Assembly: GCA_034359265.1 (NCBI GenBank)
Contig: CP136892.1
Span: 9,286,501 to 9,350,500 of the forward strand
From: Canna indica
Lineage: Eukaryota; Streptophyta; Magnoliopsida; Zingiberales; Cannaceae
DNA length: 64,000 bases
Direction: 5' to 3'
Under the pieces are notes generated by a model. It saw only the letters and a list, made by a program, of their open reading frames with translations, had not been told where the DNA came from and ran no database searches. Below, piece after piece: positions 1 through 11,748 of the stretch; the first letter of the stretch is position 1; each line of letters opens with the position of its first letter. The position numbers and the translations under genes are program-made.

Positions 1-194
1 TGCGAGAACACAGACGCGAAGCTTTTGGAGCCGGCGCTTGTGACGGAGCCGGAGGACCGCAGTAGCATGTCATTTTTCTTCGCCTGCCGTTGGAGTTCAT
101 CCGCCGCCTCCCTGCCATCGCCGTCGGCGCCGGAGACCTTCCCTGCGCAGAGCGACTTCCGGAGCCCTTTCAGAAACGCCGAGAGCTGCAGCAT
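1..194 (-). CDS. PP2C-type protein phosphatase, clade E (EGR-like), 5' part only
   Basis: The minus strand reads ATG at 194-192 and stays open to the window edge, giving 64 codons plus two bases. The start reads MLQLSAFLKGLRKSLCAGK. It is followed by an acidic helix-like stretch (DGREAADELQRQAKKND) and then the segment SSGSVTSAGSKSFASVFS, which in plant PP2Cs of the EGR1-3 group directly precedes the first catalytic block (RRGQKGVNQD). Family knowledge: metal-dependent Ser/Thr phosphatases; EGR members act at the plasma membrane/microtubules in growth control. The catalytic Asp residues lie outside the window. The codon use is GC-rich, unlike the surrounding transposons, which supports a real host gene. 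The start is chosen because the upstream frame has no better ATG. A 5'UTR intron is possible and cannot be resolved here. Confidence 0.72.
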   Translation of the reverse strand, partial: MLQLSAFLKGLRKSLCAGKVSGADGDGREAADELQRQAKKNDMLLRSSGSVTSAGSKSFASVFS

Positions 195-1960
195 CTCTCC
201 TAGCCCAGCTCAGAGTCGAATCAAATGTTTGGTACTTGTGATTCTTTTTTCCCCTGAATTGTAACAAATCAACTGCAATCAATATTCTTGACGAGAATGC
301 TAAACTCTCGGCGACCTTTGGATTCTTTAAAGCTGGCAGCCATGGCTGGCTTGTTCTTGTGGAGAAGAGGTCATCATTGGTTAGAGGAGCCTCTTATAAC
401 CACGGGCAGTGACGCGAAGCGCTTCCTTTGTTCCGCAGTATGAAGGAATTTTTACAGCGACGGTGACCTCATTTAGAAGGAGGTCTCTCTCACCCTTTTT
501 TTAGTAAGAGTTGACATTTGCACTCAAACGTGGCAATCAAGCAAATTTATGAGATATTTTGATGTTGGGAAGTCTTGAGTTGTTAGGAAAAAATTATTCC
601 GTAAAAATTTCTACAGAGCCCCTCTCATGAGTGAACCGTTAGAGAACCTAGAATCATTTATATATTAAATCTGAGTAAGAATGAACCTGTGTTGTAAACG
701 AGTAAATTTAGTATTTTCAACCCAGGTTCAATGTTAGGAGGGGCTTGATAGAAGTTTTATTCTGAGTTGTTAATTTTGCACCACATTTTATGTCTAATGA
801 TTTGGTCATTTGGGCCCTCAATGACTCAATGTATACTAATCAAACCGAGACATTCATTAATGTTTGGTTTGCAGGCTTGAGACCATTAATTAGTACTTAA
901 TGTTTGCAAACTTTTATCTTGGCTTAATAAAATGTCCCACCATCAAGTCATCAACACACGTCTCATTCTGGTAGTGCTGCTGGTTTCTGTATAATTGCCT
1001 GGATTTTGTCACCAGGAGGAGATGCCTCGCTTTAATAAAGGTTGGAGATTGACAACTTGGTTTATTAATTTCATCAATTAATAAGGTTATATAAAACTCA
1101 ACATCTGACATCTTCATCTGAAACTGCTATTGAGTAAAAGTTGAAGAATAATAGCTTCGTTGTGTATATAATATTCTATTTAATTACTGGACAATGTATC
1201 ATCTTTTGAACAAGTATATACCTAACAATACCACAACCTTTTATGGTCTCAGAATTTAGGCATGTGGAGGGCATGGGGATAGAGCCAAGTCACTATTCCA
1301 TGTTCCATGTAAATTAAGAGACATCTCTAGTCCACGTGGCGAATGATAGTCATACTATCTGAGATAGCCCAACGGCCTAAACCGACACTAGTCTAACTGC
1401 ATATTTTCCACGTGCAAAATGATTGTGTTGAATGGCAGGTCCAGCCGTACGTCGAGCTTCTGTCGAGGTCGAATCTGGTTGCCGACCAAAACGCTTGGAC
1501 TCAGTTATGGAAAATGTTTGAAATTGGCTCAGAGCTCGACGACACATTGAGCAACAAAACAAATTAATGGACCAGCATTTAGATCGGTTTGCAAAACTGT
1601 GTGGATTCAATTTGGGGAGGTTACAATTTGTCGGTCAGAACAGTATATAGACTTCATATCGTGAATGGTACAGATAAGGCCCTCAATAATTCCACATACA
1701 AGTCATTGTCCACATTGACATCAGGAAATGTGTCATACTCCAACAAAACCATTGTCATTAGTATTTTTAGATTCAATGTGATAAGTTTCAGCTTTGAATC
1801 ATCGGAGGAAGGCGGTGGAGATTGAGGTCGACATCTTTCATTCTTTGCAATAGTATATATTCCTCAAACATATTGGTTCTTATGTGTATTTTTTAATTTT
1901 AATTTTAATTATATATTTATGTAAGTGGAAATAGTCAGATTTGAAGACCGATAAGGATTG
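195..1960. other. Upstream region of the PP2C gene; no gene seen
   Basis: This should hold the 5'UTR and promoter of the minus-strand PP2C gene, followed by AT-rich intergenic sequence. The short open frames here have no recognisable protein similarity and no consistent codon pattern. I saw no convincing transposon ends. Roughly the last tens of bases grade into the 5' leader of the LINE, whose exact first base I cannot fix. Confidence 0.5.
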
Positions 1961-2461
1961 TGTTAGTTTTCATTCTCTGCCGCTTGAGCTCCTGGGCGAC
2001 TCTTCGTGTGCTAGCGACTCTTGTCGGATCTTCCGACGTGCTCTATTTGGATTTGCAATACCTATCTTGTTATTATCCCTGCTGGATCGCAAGCTTCGGC
2101 CATGGAGACACAACAGCAATCCTTACTGACGAGGACATCATACATCTCAATGATGATCATGCATCCCAAAACATCAATAGTGTGAACTTCTGTTAATTAA
2201 TTGCAAAGATATGGACGAAAATATTGAATCCAACTACTATTCAGACAGTTCTTTCCTAGGTTTGGAATAATCCAAGCAGCTTTAGATGTGAGAAGTTGAA
2301 CAAAAAGTTGTAAAGTTCTACTTTGAAGAACACATACCTATGATGAAGATCCTCAGGAATCAACCTTGTTGTTCAAAAATCAATTAATGGTACTGTGGCG
2401 CTGGGAGCGAGGGAAGACATCAACTCATATCAGTTTAATCTAGTTCCTTTTTGGATTTAGT

Positions 2462-2770
2462 CACTACTAGAATATACTACATCAGCCACGGGCATCACCG
2501 ATGGCCGCCTCGGCCGTCAGAATCAGTCACGGTTTTTCGACGGTCGTAGCGACCGTGGCTGATGTAACCAAATAAGTTGTGGCTCACATACGGCCGCTTA
2601 CAACCGTCGCTCATAGTTGATGGCGCGCACGAGGCGCGAAATAAAATAAGTTATTAGCCACGGCTTAGCAAGGGCGCGAGAGCCGTTGGTGATATGGATA
2701 AGTCATTAGCCACGGCTAGAAGCGGCCGTCGCTTATTACTTAATGGCGCGAACGCAGCACGAAAACTAAA
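2462..2770. repeat. Left terminal and subterminal repeats of the CACTA element
   Basis: After the CACTA terminus, short motifs of the form (C)AGCCACGG, GCCGTGGCTGATG and GCCGTCGCTTA recur in both orientations between about 2483 and 2740. In CACTA elements such subterminal repeats bind the TnpA-type protein and hold the ends together. The pattern is seen directly; the binding role is known for En/Spm. Confidence 0.75.
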
Positions 2771-3486
2771 ACACTATGAACCAACGTCTTAGAGAGGGTC
2801 AGCCGTCGGAGATATTAAAATTACGAATCCATGGTTTTCCGACGACTATCCGAGCCGTGGGTGAAAATAGTTTTTATTTGCGTTCGCTCCCGACCCTTCC
2901 ACTTTTCACCGCTCTCTTCTCTCTCCGTCGTTGCCGACGATTTGTCGCCGTCGATCGTCACCGCACCGCACCCTCGCCGTGTCGTCTGCTCCCTCGCCCT
3001 CACTGTGTCGCCTCCCCGGCCCTCTCCCTCTCTCTCTCGCCCAGACTACCACCCCTCTCTCGGCCCCCTCGATCTCCGTCGCCCACGCGCGCCGCTGCCA
3101 ACTTGCTCCCTCGCCCTCGCCGCTGATCCTCTCCCCTCTCTGCCACGACCAAGTGAGTTCATCCCCCTCCCCTCTCCGATCCGGCACCAGTCGAAACCCT
3201 AGGGTTCCGATCGGCGCCGACCAATATTATATATATATAAATTTAATTAATTAGTGTTAATTATTGTTATTAGTGATTAATTAGATTTATTTACTATTAA
3301 TTACTGTTATTAGAGATTAATTAGGGTTAATTTTAGATTTAATTAGTAAATTAGTGTTAATTTTTTTTTAAAAATAGATTAATTAGTTTTCAATTAGATT
3401 TAATAATTGTTAATTAGTTTTTAATTAGATTTAATTAGGGTAGAATAAATGTTAGGATTAATTTTAGTTAGGTGTAATTATAATTA

Positions 3487-3640
3487 TGAAATCATCCACT
3501 TTGGACTCGCGCGCTCCGAAATCATCCACTTTGCACTCGCACCGAAATCGTCAATAAAGGATGGACTCGCGCGCGCCGAAATCGTCCACTTTAGACTCGC
3601 GGCCAAATTGTCCACGATGGACTCGTGTCGGAATCAAGAC
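3487..3640 (+). repeat. Tandem repeat, about 26-34 bp unit, inside the CACTA element
   Basis: Five imperfect units built on GAAATCRTCCACTTTRGACT followed by CGCGCGC-like bases run in direct order. The unit length varies from about 26 to 34 bp. It lies between the AT-rich stretch and the TNP2 leader. No coding role is likely. Confidence 0.7.
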
Positions 3641-3796
3641 GAATTGATACGTTTCACGTACGATCGACGAGTCAAGTTTTAATTTTGCAAAACCTTAGAT
3701 CCGTTCGGGGGTTGTATGTTCGTGTAAACGAAGTTAATAATCTTTTATACGACGTACAACCCTTGAATTGTCCCAAATTGAACAATTTGGGAGCAT

Positions 3797-3987
3797 AGTT
3801 ATTTATATTGCACTTAGTTTATTTCTTTTAGTCATTAACTTCATTTTTAATTTTTGGCTTGTATCTCCCTTGTTCTCCGATACGCGCCCAGATGATATGC
3901 GTATTCGGAGAACTATAGGGAGATGCTGCCGAAATTTAGAATGAAGTTAATGACTAAAAGAAATACTAAGTTCAATATGAATAACAC
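3797..3987. repeat. Long imperfect hairpin upstream of the TNP2 frame
   Basis: The left arm (about 3797-3882) contains CTTTTAGTCATTAACTTCAT, TATCTCCC and GTTCTCCGATACGCG. The right arm (about 3896-3987) contains their inverted copies TGCGTATTCGGAGAAC, GGGAGAT and ATGAAGTTAATGACTAAAAG. The loop is roughly a dozen bases (CCCAGATGATA). The arms pair over about 85 bases with few mismatches. It ends about 75 bases before the TNP2 ATG. A decayed version occurs at about 26665-26850 at the same place relative to TNP2. Confidence 0.8.
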
Positions 3988-4059
3988 GAATCCCGAATGG
4001 AATAGGACCATCCCACCTAAAGACATTACCTAAAGATATTGCAAACTTTTTGACAGAAC

Positions 4060-4648
4060 ATGTCGGGCGATCGAAGTTGGATGTACCGACGAATTCATCG
4101 TGGAGCTATAACGGATGAATTTCAAGTAGGCGTAACTTACTTCTTAAATTTCGCCTACTCGAATGAAAAATTTCTTAGTGGTGATAAAATCCGATGTCCA
4201 TGCCGGAAATATTCGAACATAAGATTTTTGGACCGAGAAACTGTCACACTGCATCTGTATACAAAAGGATTCACACCAAGATATTTTGTATGGAATTGTC
4301 ATGGGGAGTCACGTCAAGTCAGGACGTCGAGAAATCATGTTGTCCAAACTCATAGTGAATCTTCTTCTGCTGGTGTTTCTTCTTCCAATCCACCAATAAT
4401 GAGCCAGCATATGACTTCTATCAAGAAGAGGATCCTTCCGAAGTGGAATGAGTTAGTCCAATACTTGAGGATGATGACACAGAGTTAGTTCAATTAAAAA
4501 TAGAATACGTTGATGAGGACGATAATGATGTTGAGAAAGGACAAAATGAAGATGAGGGAGACGAAGAAGAATTTCAAGATTCAGATACAGAAGAACAAGA
4601 AGAATAGTATTACACGGATGATGATAATGACGATGATGAATAATTGTA
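4060..4648 (+). pseudogene. TNP2-type CACTA transposase, N-terminal domain plus acidic tail only
   Basis: The ATG at 4060 opens MSGDRSWMYRRIHRGAITDE and continues with CRKYSN and a GFTPRYFVWNCHGE block. This is the Transpos_assoc domain at the N-terminus of plant TNP2 transposases (residues about 1-85). After a Ser-rich linker the frame ends at 4488. A different frame from about 4461 gives an acidic tail (DEDDNDVEKGQNEDEGDEEE) ending at 4608. The large catalytic Transposase_21 domain (several hundred residues) is absent, so an internal deletion probably joined the N-terminus to the C-terminal tail. It cannot encode an active transposase. Confidence 0.8.
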
Positions 4649-4720
4649 AATATGAAGTATATATTCAATTATTAAATATATCTATTATATATAATCTAAT
4701 TATATTAAATTTTTACAACT

Positions 4721-6426
4721 ATGGTTCGAGATATTAGTTCTCGAGGAGGCATTCCTCGTAGGACCCCCCGACGATTACCACCTGCTCACCTGTACCCACT
4801 GACCCTTTGTCTTCCACCACCATCCCCCCACCTGGTCTGGCCACCATTCTCCCACCTGATCCATCCACTATTCCCCCAGCTGATATAGTCACCATCCCTC
4901 CACTTCCAACCACCATCCCTTCAGCCGATCCAGGCCCGTCGACATCGAGACGTAAGCCACGAGGGCCTAACAGAATTCTCCCTCCGCCACCCGAGGGACA
5001 ACTGCGCAAAGCAGTTACCGTGCGCGGAAGAAGGTAAATATATGCATTAATTATTTCTTATAATTTATTTATAATTCAAAATATCATAATATGAATTTAT
5101 ATATGGTGCAAATTTGAGCAAGAGCACGTCCCACGCACGATAGCGGGGACGATCCGGAAGTTTATGCACGGGGCGTGGCCTACATAGTCTCACGTGCCCC
5201 GTGAGCATATAGATTTATTGTGGCGAGAGTTCACGGTAAGTATATTTATTAAATTAATGTTAATGTTAAATATTGATCGGTAATAATAATTTTTTTTTGC
5301 AGGGTCATTATACATGGTCGGAGGACCAGATCACTTTTGTGGAGGCTGCATGGGAGCGTGTTGCCCGTGCTCGCTATAACGGGTTGCTTCAGCAGGCCCG
5401 TCAGATCGTGATGAGACGGCTGGGGGCCACACAAATAGGGCAGACTCGGGGACACGCCCCCGAGTGGATTCCTGGCCCTGTGTGGGACCAGCTTGTTGAG
5501 CGATGGGATACTCTTGAGTGGCAGGAGGTCTCCCGGACTGCGTCAAGAAACTGCATGTTCGGGAGGGACAGCACGGGGACACGCCACACTGGTGGCTCCA
5601 TATCTTTTGCGGTGAATGAGCGTTGTATAGTATGTATAATTTTCTTACTTTTATTTGAATTATATATTGTGTATAATGATACTAATGTATTTGTTTTCTA
5701 ATGTAAGACGCGCGTGACGGAGGACGACACCGTCCAACGCCCGTTGATGATGGAGGTGTTTGAGCGCACCCATCGTCGTCGACGGGGAGCGGGGGACTAC
5801 GTTGATAGCAGAGCCTCGATCATAATGGTAAGTATTTATATATGTCTATTTGATTTACATAATTTTTATTTATAGTTTATATATATTTAAAATATAAACA
5901 CGTGTAGGAAACTTATTCGAGGACTGTGATCAAGCGTGGAGGGACACTAGAGGAGTTCGATGCAGGAGCTTGGGTAGAGGCCGCAGGTGGATGGGAGCAC
6001 GACAGTGTTTATGGTTTTGCAGACAGTGGCCATGCACGCGCCGTGCTCGGGCCACTTGGGGCACCGACCCCTCCGACTGCGGGTGAGCGGCCCTCGTCAT
6101 CCCGAGCGCAGGACCAGAGCCGGATAGCGGCCATGGAGTTGGAGCTCACTCAATAAAGACAGACGATGGAGGAGCAGAGGCACGCAATGGAGGAGAGGAT
6201 GCAAGAGCAGAGGCTGACGATGGAGGAGCAAATGCAGGAGCAGAGACAGTCGAATGATGAGTTGAGACAGACAATCTACAACATGCAGACACTCCTCACT
6301 CAGATTGCGTCTCAGTCCGGCCTTCTACCTATGATGTCGCAGTCGTCGTCGTCCTCGACCCAATCGATGCTCCCGACCCAATCGTTGTCGACTCCACCGC
6401 CTCCACCGCCGCCACCGTCGTCGTGA
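4721..6426 (+). pseudogene. CACTA second protein (TnpA/Transposase_24 type), multi-exon, damaged
   Basis: Likely exons: 4721-5033 (Pro-rich start with repeated TIPP units, ending GPNRILPPPPEGQLRKAV), about 5121-5234 (TIRKFMHGAWPT), about 5303-5627 (GHYTWSEDQITFVEAAWERV, later PEWIPGPVWDQLVERWDT), about 5709-5825 (TEDDTVQRPLMMEVFERTHR) and 5908-6426. Introns have GT/AG borders (GTAAAT, GTAAGT, GTATGT; TGCAG before 5303). The middle part matches the plant Transposase_24 family. The last exon has a TMEEQRHAMEERMQEQR coiled coil and a Ser/Pro-rich end. In En/Spm this protein binds the subterminal repeats. Damage: a frameshift in exon 1, a TAG in the second exon, and TAA near 6153 just before the coiled coil. 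Confidence 0.7.
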
Positions 6427-6717
6427 GATTTTGATTAATTATATTTTGTTTATATTTTGATACTTGATATAGATGATATTTTGATACTTGGATATATTTT
6501 GAAACTTGGATATATAGATGATATTTTGATAATTGTTTGCCTCCGATTTGAGGCTGAGATTGATGATATTTATGTAAAACTTGTATGTTTGGTTTCAAAT
6601 GCATGTGTATGATGTTTTCTAATTATAATATGTGATTGAAAATAGGTTGTAGTCGATATATCATTGTATACAGGAATTTATAATTTTTTTAGTTTTTTCA
6701 GTTATAGGATAACATCT

Positions 6718-7084
6718 TTAGTCACGGTTTACCCACAGTTAACCGTCACTAAGTCGTGGCTGAAAGCCTATCGTAAACAGCTGATGACCTCGGCAGGACC
6801 AAGTATCACGGTTGCTAATAGTATCACCGACGGCTATGAGCCGAGGCTGATGTGTTGGTATCAGTGACAGCGCCCAGAACCGTCACTGTTGATTTTAAAT
6901 CAGCGACAGTCCACTAGGCTGTCGCTGATGATTATGTGTGACGGTCGTGCATGGCCGTCACAAAACATCTGAGACGCACACATAAGAGATGGTTGTTTGC
7001 CACGGTTGACGCCGTTCGTGATATTCATCACCAACGGTTCAGCCACGGTATCAGCCGTTGCTGATGACCACAATTCTAGTAGTG
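6718..7084. repeat. Right terminal and subterminal repeats of the CACTA element
   Basis: Motifs such as AGTCACGGTT, CCGTCACTGTTGAT, GACGGTCGTGC and CAGCCGTTGCTGATGAC are repeated in both orientations up to the terminus. They mirror the left subterminal block, with the same core around CAGC(C/A)ACGG. Confidence 0.75.
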
Positions 7085-7760
7085 AGTGCTGGGGAATCCC
7101 TAAGCAGATAAGGAACACTTAAACAAAGAAGAAGATCTGTAACAAACTTGGAGAAATTGAAAAGGATGGCTTGTACTATGTTAGAGACTCCCAAGGTTTC
7201 ATTTATAAAGTAAGGGTGATTGTAGATGTTGAACGACCCCTGAAATCTGATGCTCGCACTCAATCTTCAACATATGGTTGCTTTCGTGTCTCATTTTGGT
7301 ACGAAAAAACTTTCATTGTTTGGCTATTACTATGGATTGATATGGCATGATTATGATGATATAAACTACAATAAACTTATTGTTGATGAAAGCAACAATA
7401 AGTTCCACGAGTATAAACTTGGACCTTGGATGCGGGCGACTCAATCTGGACAGGAGATTGTTAAACTGCAGCTATGCAACAATAGTGAACATGTATCTAG
7501 GGACAGAATTACAAAGTCTATGAACTCGGAGGTCACCCAACTACTTTCTTCATTGTCGGTTCAACATGGTGCAACAACCCTCGAAATGATTTCAATCTGA
7601 ATAATACAAATGAGGGTAGGAATATCTTGCATACTTCTAGGGCCGATGGGACCACTCCTTCATCCCCTATTATTTCACATAATAGCCTTTCTAAACTGAA
7701 AACTCGTGCTCGCTTATAGAAACCTGGGCTTGTGCAATCACCTGTGCCTCACAAGACCCC

Positions 7761-9569
7761 TGTTGTACGAAATGGCACACTAGAGGGAAGGTTAATAGTA
7801 TGTTATTTAAATCTATTTGTCTAATTCTAGTTTTAATCGTTTCTTAAATTATTTAGGAAAATTGTAATTTTACGACTAAATGCAGAAGCGATAAATGATA
7901 AAGCAATTAAAACAAACAAGTATCAATGCAAATACATTGATTTATAGTGGTTCGGCCCCAATGCCTACTCCACTACCTAAGCACCCCGCTTAGGATTTTC
8001 AAACTTAGCTTTACTAGATTATATCGAGTTTCCCTTACAATGAGGACTAACCGGAAAGTCTCTGCTCTCCAATTGAAGATACTTCCACACCCGGAAGTAT
8101 CCCGCCTTCCTACCGAGAGCACTCTCCCACCTCAACCTAAGGGACAACTAGAACTAATTCTAGTAAATTACTTTTACAATGGTGGGTTTAAGCCCTAACA
8201 CTAAGGCAACCACCAACTCAATTAAACCTAGGAACCTAGGTTTACACAAGTTCAATTACAATGAAATAAATAACAAAATACAATAGTAATTGGAGCAATA
8301 AATCAAACAATAGTTACTTAGCTCCAAAACAAATTCTCTAGTCCTCTTGATGCCTTGAGATGATGAATCGGTAAATCTTGAAGGCTAAATCAAGGATGTA
8401 TCTTGGAAACTAGGGTTATCAAAAGGATGGCTCAAGAAAAACTTTAGAATGATCTAGATTTGGCTCAATGGAAGCTTGGATAAATTGTTGGAAGGCTTGA
8501 AGAATGATTGGGATAGGTATTTATAACCCCCCAGCTGAAATAGGGCGTCAACGGGTATATTTTTTACCGTTACAGACGCCCGGTCGATGGTCCGATCAAT
8601 CATCGGTCGACCGACCGATCCATCGCCCAGCTTTCTGTGTGTTAATTGTGCCATTCGGTCGACCGATGGGTCGACCTACTGTCGTGAGATTAGCGATCCC
8701 AAATTCGATCGACTAATCGATTGATCGAAGCAGCGATGCTAGGGTCGCGCGACTTGCGATCTGCAATCCGATCGACCGATCGATCGACCGATGCAGCTAC
8801 TGCCAATTTTTGGTTACGTTCGGTCGACCGAACTGCCTTTTCCTTAGGTCAGTCGACCAGTCGATCGATCGAACCTGGGTTGGGCAGCAGGGCAGTTTGT
8901 TTGTTTGCTTGGGTTTTTTTACTCGATTGGGTTCCGTTCGCTAAGTCTACTTATATAACATTTATTAACTTTAAGTTAATAACTTTAAAACATAAATGTT
9001 ATATAAGGTTTACCCACATTTGGATTCAATAAAAATATCTAAAATATCAAAATCCTTAATAATCAAAATCTAGTTTTTGGGGTCTTGTACAAATTTTTCG
9101 AAAATGGAAATTTCCTAATCTTTTGGGTCAAATATAATTAGACTAAATGCTTACAAAAATTCCTAAAAAATACATCGTCATCTAATTTTAACCCAATGAA
9201 CAATTATCGCTATTTTTTATGTTAAGAAACTATCTAGGTCATATAGCTCTTCAAGGAGCTCCTTGCGCTTAGTGAATTCATGGCGGTTTTTGGGTTTTCA
9301 TATTTTGGGGTATGGGTTTAGTTTTAAGATTTTTTTGCATCATCATGAGGATTACATTATAAACTAGACATCCTAAACCTAAACTCTAACTTCTTGAAGA
9401 GTTCGAGCGCGTCGACCAACGTCCTTCCGATTTCTCCGATTTTTTCGATCACGGACGTCGAGCGTTAACCGGTATGGAACCTGAAAGATTTTCTCAATGA
9501 AACATTAGTTCCATATTTGTTATCATCAAAACCGAGATTAAGACCAAAGTTGAAAACCTTAAGCCAACA
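7761..9569 (-). repeat. LTR A (3' LTR of the copia element)
   Basis: Ends TGTTGTACGAAATGGC (left) and CCTTAAGCCAACA (right). Read on the minus strand, it has a TATA box (TATAAATA, 8525-8518) about 55 bases downstream of a block rich in TCGA/GATCGATC palindromes (about 8580-8875). Open frames inside it translate the palindromes and are not genes. Confidence 0.88.
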
Positions 9570-11669
9570 ATCTCGCACTTTTTTATGATGACAGACATCC
9601 TTAAGAATATATATATATATATTAAAGCACAAGGGATATCAACTAAGAGATTTCTCCTCCTATCAACATGCATATCTATGAAAATAAACTCCCCCTATCT
9701 ATATTCATGGTTTTCCTATATTTCCTTTTCCTTTACCTATATTTTTCTCTCCCTTTTGACATCAATCAAAAAGGGCAAGAAAATTCAATCAAAAAGTCAA
9801 AGTTGAAACTCTAAAAGATTTTTCAAAACTGTGAAAGTCTCAACTAAAGGGATGAAAGCCAAACATCGAATAAGAGACTAAGTCATGCATGATATCGGTC
9901 AAATAATAAATGAAATCCAAAATCAAGAATCATGTAGTAACTTAAGTATAGATATTTTCAAGTATAAGTCAAATAATCAAAAATCATATTAGAAATAATT
10001 TTTCTCATCAATTGAGTAGAACGATATCATAAGTGAATTTAAAATATCATACTTCAAGTCTCATTTGAAAAAATCTAATGAAAATTTAAAGTGTCGAAAA
10101 AAAATAGGCAACTTGAGAAGAGTGATACTTTAGTGAAATTTTCATAAATAAAAGAGATTTTTATGATATTTTCATAAATCATTCAAACTTTCAAAATATA
10201 AAGATATGGTCATGTAAAACATGTATATTAAGTTTGAAGATAAAAGAATATCATTTGATCAGAATATGAACTTAGCATGATTTCATTCAAAGTAGACTTG
10301 AAAACATAAAAATGTTAAGTATCAAATTTTGTTATCTACTCATGTTTTCTCTAACTTAGGCATCTAGACATCAAACATGAGTGAATACAAGTATATGAGT
10401 CAAGTTTGGGCTAAACATAAATTTTCTAGGTTCATTTTTCATCCTACCTTGATTTCAACCAAAAACTCATTTTTAAGATATCGCTCAAGATATCAAAATC
10501 TTTTTAGAAATAATTTCACTCAATGAATAGTGAGAACGATATTAGAAATAAAATCAAAATTATATGCACAAAGTTTCATTTGAAGTTCTCGACGAAAAAT
10601 CAAAGTATCAGAAAGATTGATATTTCAATAAGATGATACTTTGCGGTTTTTTTAAAATCCAACTTCAAAATTCCACTATAAATCATATTCTTGATGAAAC
10701 TTTTTGAAATTTTTATTGAAGAAACTAAATTTTTCAGTGAAAGTGCAGTTTCAAGAATCAGTTAAAAAATAATTTTTTTACATTTTTCTAGAAATAATTG
10801 AAAATGCTCAATTTTCAATGGCATTTCTGTAATTTTCAGTTATTTTTAAAAAGTGCTCAGATTTCATTCAAACATTTATGACACCACATAATGGTCATGT
10901 AAAGAGTGTATGTCAAGTTTGAAATGAAAATTATGTTCTTAATCAAAATATCAACCTAGTATGGTTTCATTCTAAACTAAACTAGTTATCATGAAACTTG
11001 CTAAGTGTCAATCTTATCATTTACTCATGATTTTTCAAATTTACACTTATGGACACCTAACATGAGTAAATCTAAATATGTTCCCCAAATATGGATTAAA
11101 AATGAGACCTTTAAGTCACCTTGTTGACTTGGGTCAACTTGGTTCAAAAGAGGTTTTCATGAAACCACTTTTATGTCATTTTATTCATATCCATATGAAT
11201 TTTCATTCTAAGTGCATAGAAATATGTCATACCTATTCCTAAACATGTTTATGGAGTTTGGACTTAAAATCGAGTGTCCAAGTCAATTTGTTGACTTGGG
11301 TCAAACTTTTCCAAGCTTAAGTCCTCTAAATTGAACTAATTTTCAATTTTAAGTAAATGACAACTAATCATTAACACAAATAAATATGTTCATCCAATTT
11401 TCAACTTAAAATGAAATCTCTAAAGAAAAATTTCAACTTAGAGCAAGTTTCATTCAATCAAGATATCATGAAATTGCCTAGATATCAAAAATTTATCTAC
11501 TCATGAAATTTCATATATTTATCATGCAAAAACAATCATGAGTATAGAGACATCATTATAGCACAAGTATTCAAGTATATACTAAGATTTTCGTAAAATC
11601 AAACTCATACCTCTTTCAATAGAATTTTGCCAAACTTGTCATTTACTTTTCAATTTTCTTTTAGATAGC
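9570..11669 (-). other. Noncoding internal region of the copia element
   Basis: AT-rich, with no frame of note in either strand. At its left edge is the purine tract of the 3' LTR (minus strand). Loosely repeated phrases (TACTCATG, TTTCATTC, CAAGTTTGAA) recur between 10200 and 11560. SIRE-type copia elements have a long noncoding stretch between pol and the 3' LTR, which fits. It ends abruptly at 11669. Confidence 0.55.
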
Positions 11670-11748
11670 ATAGCCTTTCTAAACTGAAAACTCGTGCTCG
11701 CTTATAGAAACCTGGGCTTGTGCAATCACCTGTGCCTCACAAGACCCC
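11670..11748 (+). repeat. Second copy of the LINE-1 flank (direct repeat of 7682-7760)
   Basis: The 79 bases before LTR A, starting TAGCCTTTCTAAACTG and ending CACAAGACCCC, reappear without visible change directly before LTR B. The identity starts abruptly at 7682/11670 and runs on into both LTRs at a fixed offset of 3988. A normal element would have its primer-binding site here. Confidence 0.92.

Larger units (their letters stand above)
2462..7084 (+). mobile_element. CACTA (CMC/En-Spm) DNA transposon, internally deleted, TSD AGT
   Basis: The ends are CACTACTAGAAT at 2462 and the inverted copy ATTCTAGTAGTG ending at 7084, flanked by the 3-bp duplication AGT (2459-2461 and 7085-7087), the CACTA hallmark. 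Length is 4623 bp. Inside, left to right: subterminal repeats, a CT-rich stretch (about 2880-3180), an AT-rich TTAATTAG-type stretch (3225-3450), a short tandem repeat, a large hairpin, a truncated TNP2 transposase reading frame, and a multi-exon second protein of the Transposase_24 type. The catalytic Transposase_21 part of TNP2 is missing, so it could move only if helped by another element. It sits inside LINE-1 ORF1. Confidence 0.92.

Noticed and set aside
2776..3254. Overlapping open frames of 60-123 codons on both strands
   Set aside because: They come from a CT-rich low-complexity stretch within the CACTA element; Pro/Ser/Arg-only composition and openness in several frames show a composition effect, not a gene.
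7947..9032. Open frames with repeated RSIDRSTDR-like wording (also 12501-13052 and 8504-8716)
   Set aside because: They translate the TCGA/GATC palindrome block of the LTRs in different frames and strands; the same DNA in other LTR copies is broken.
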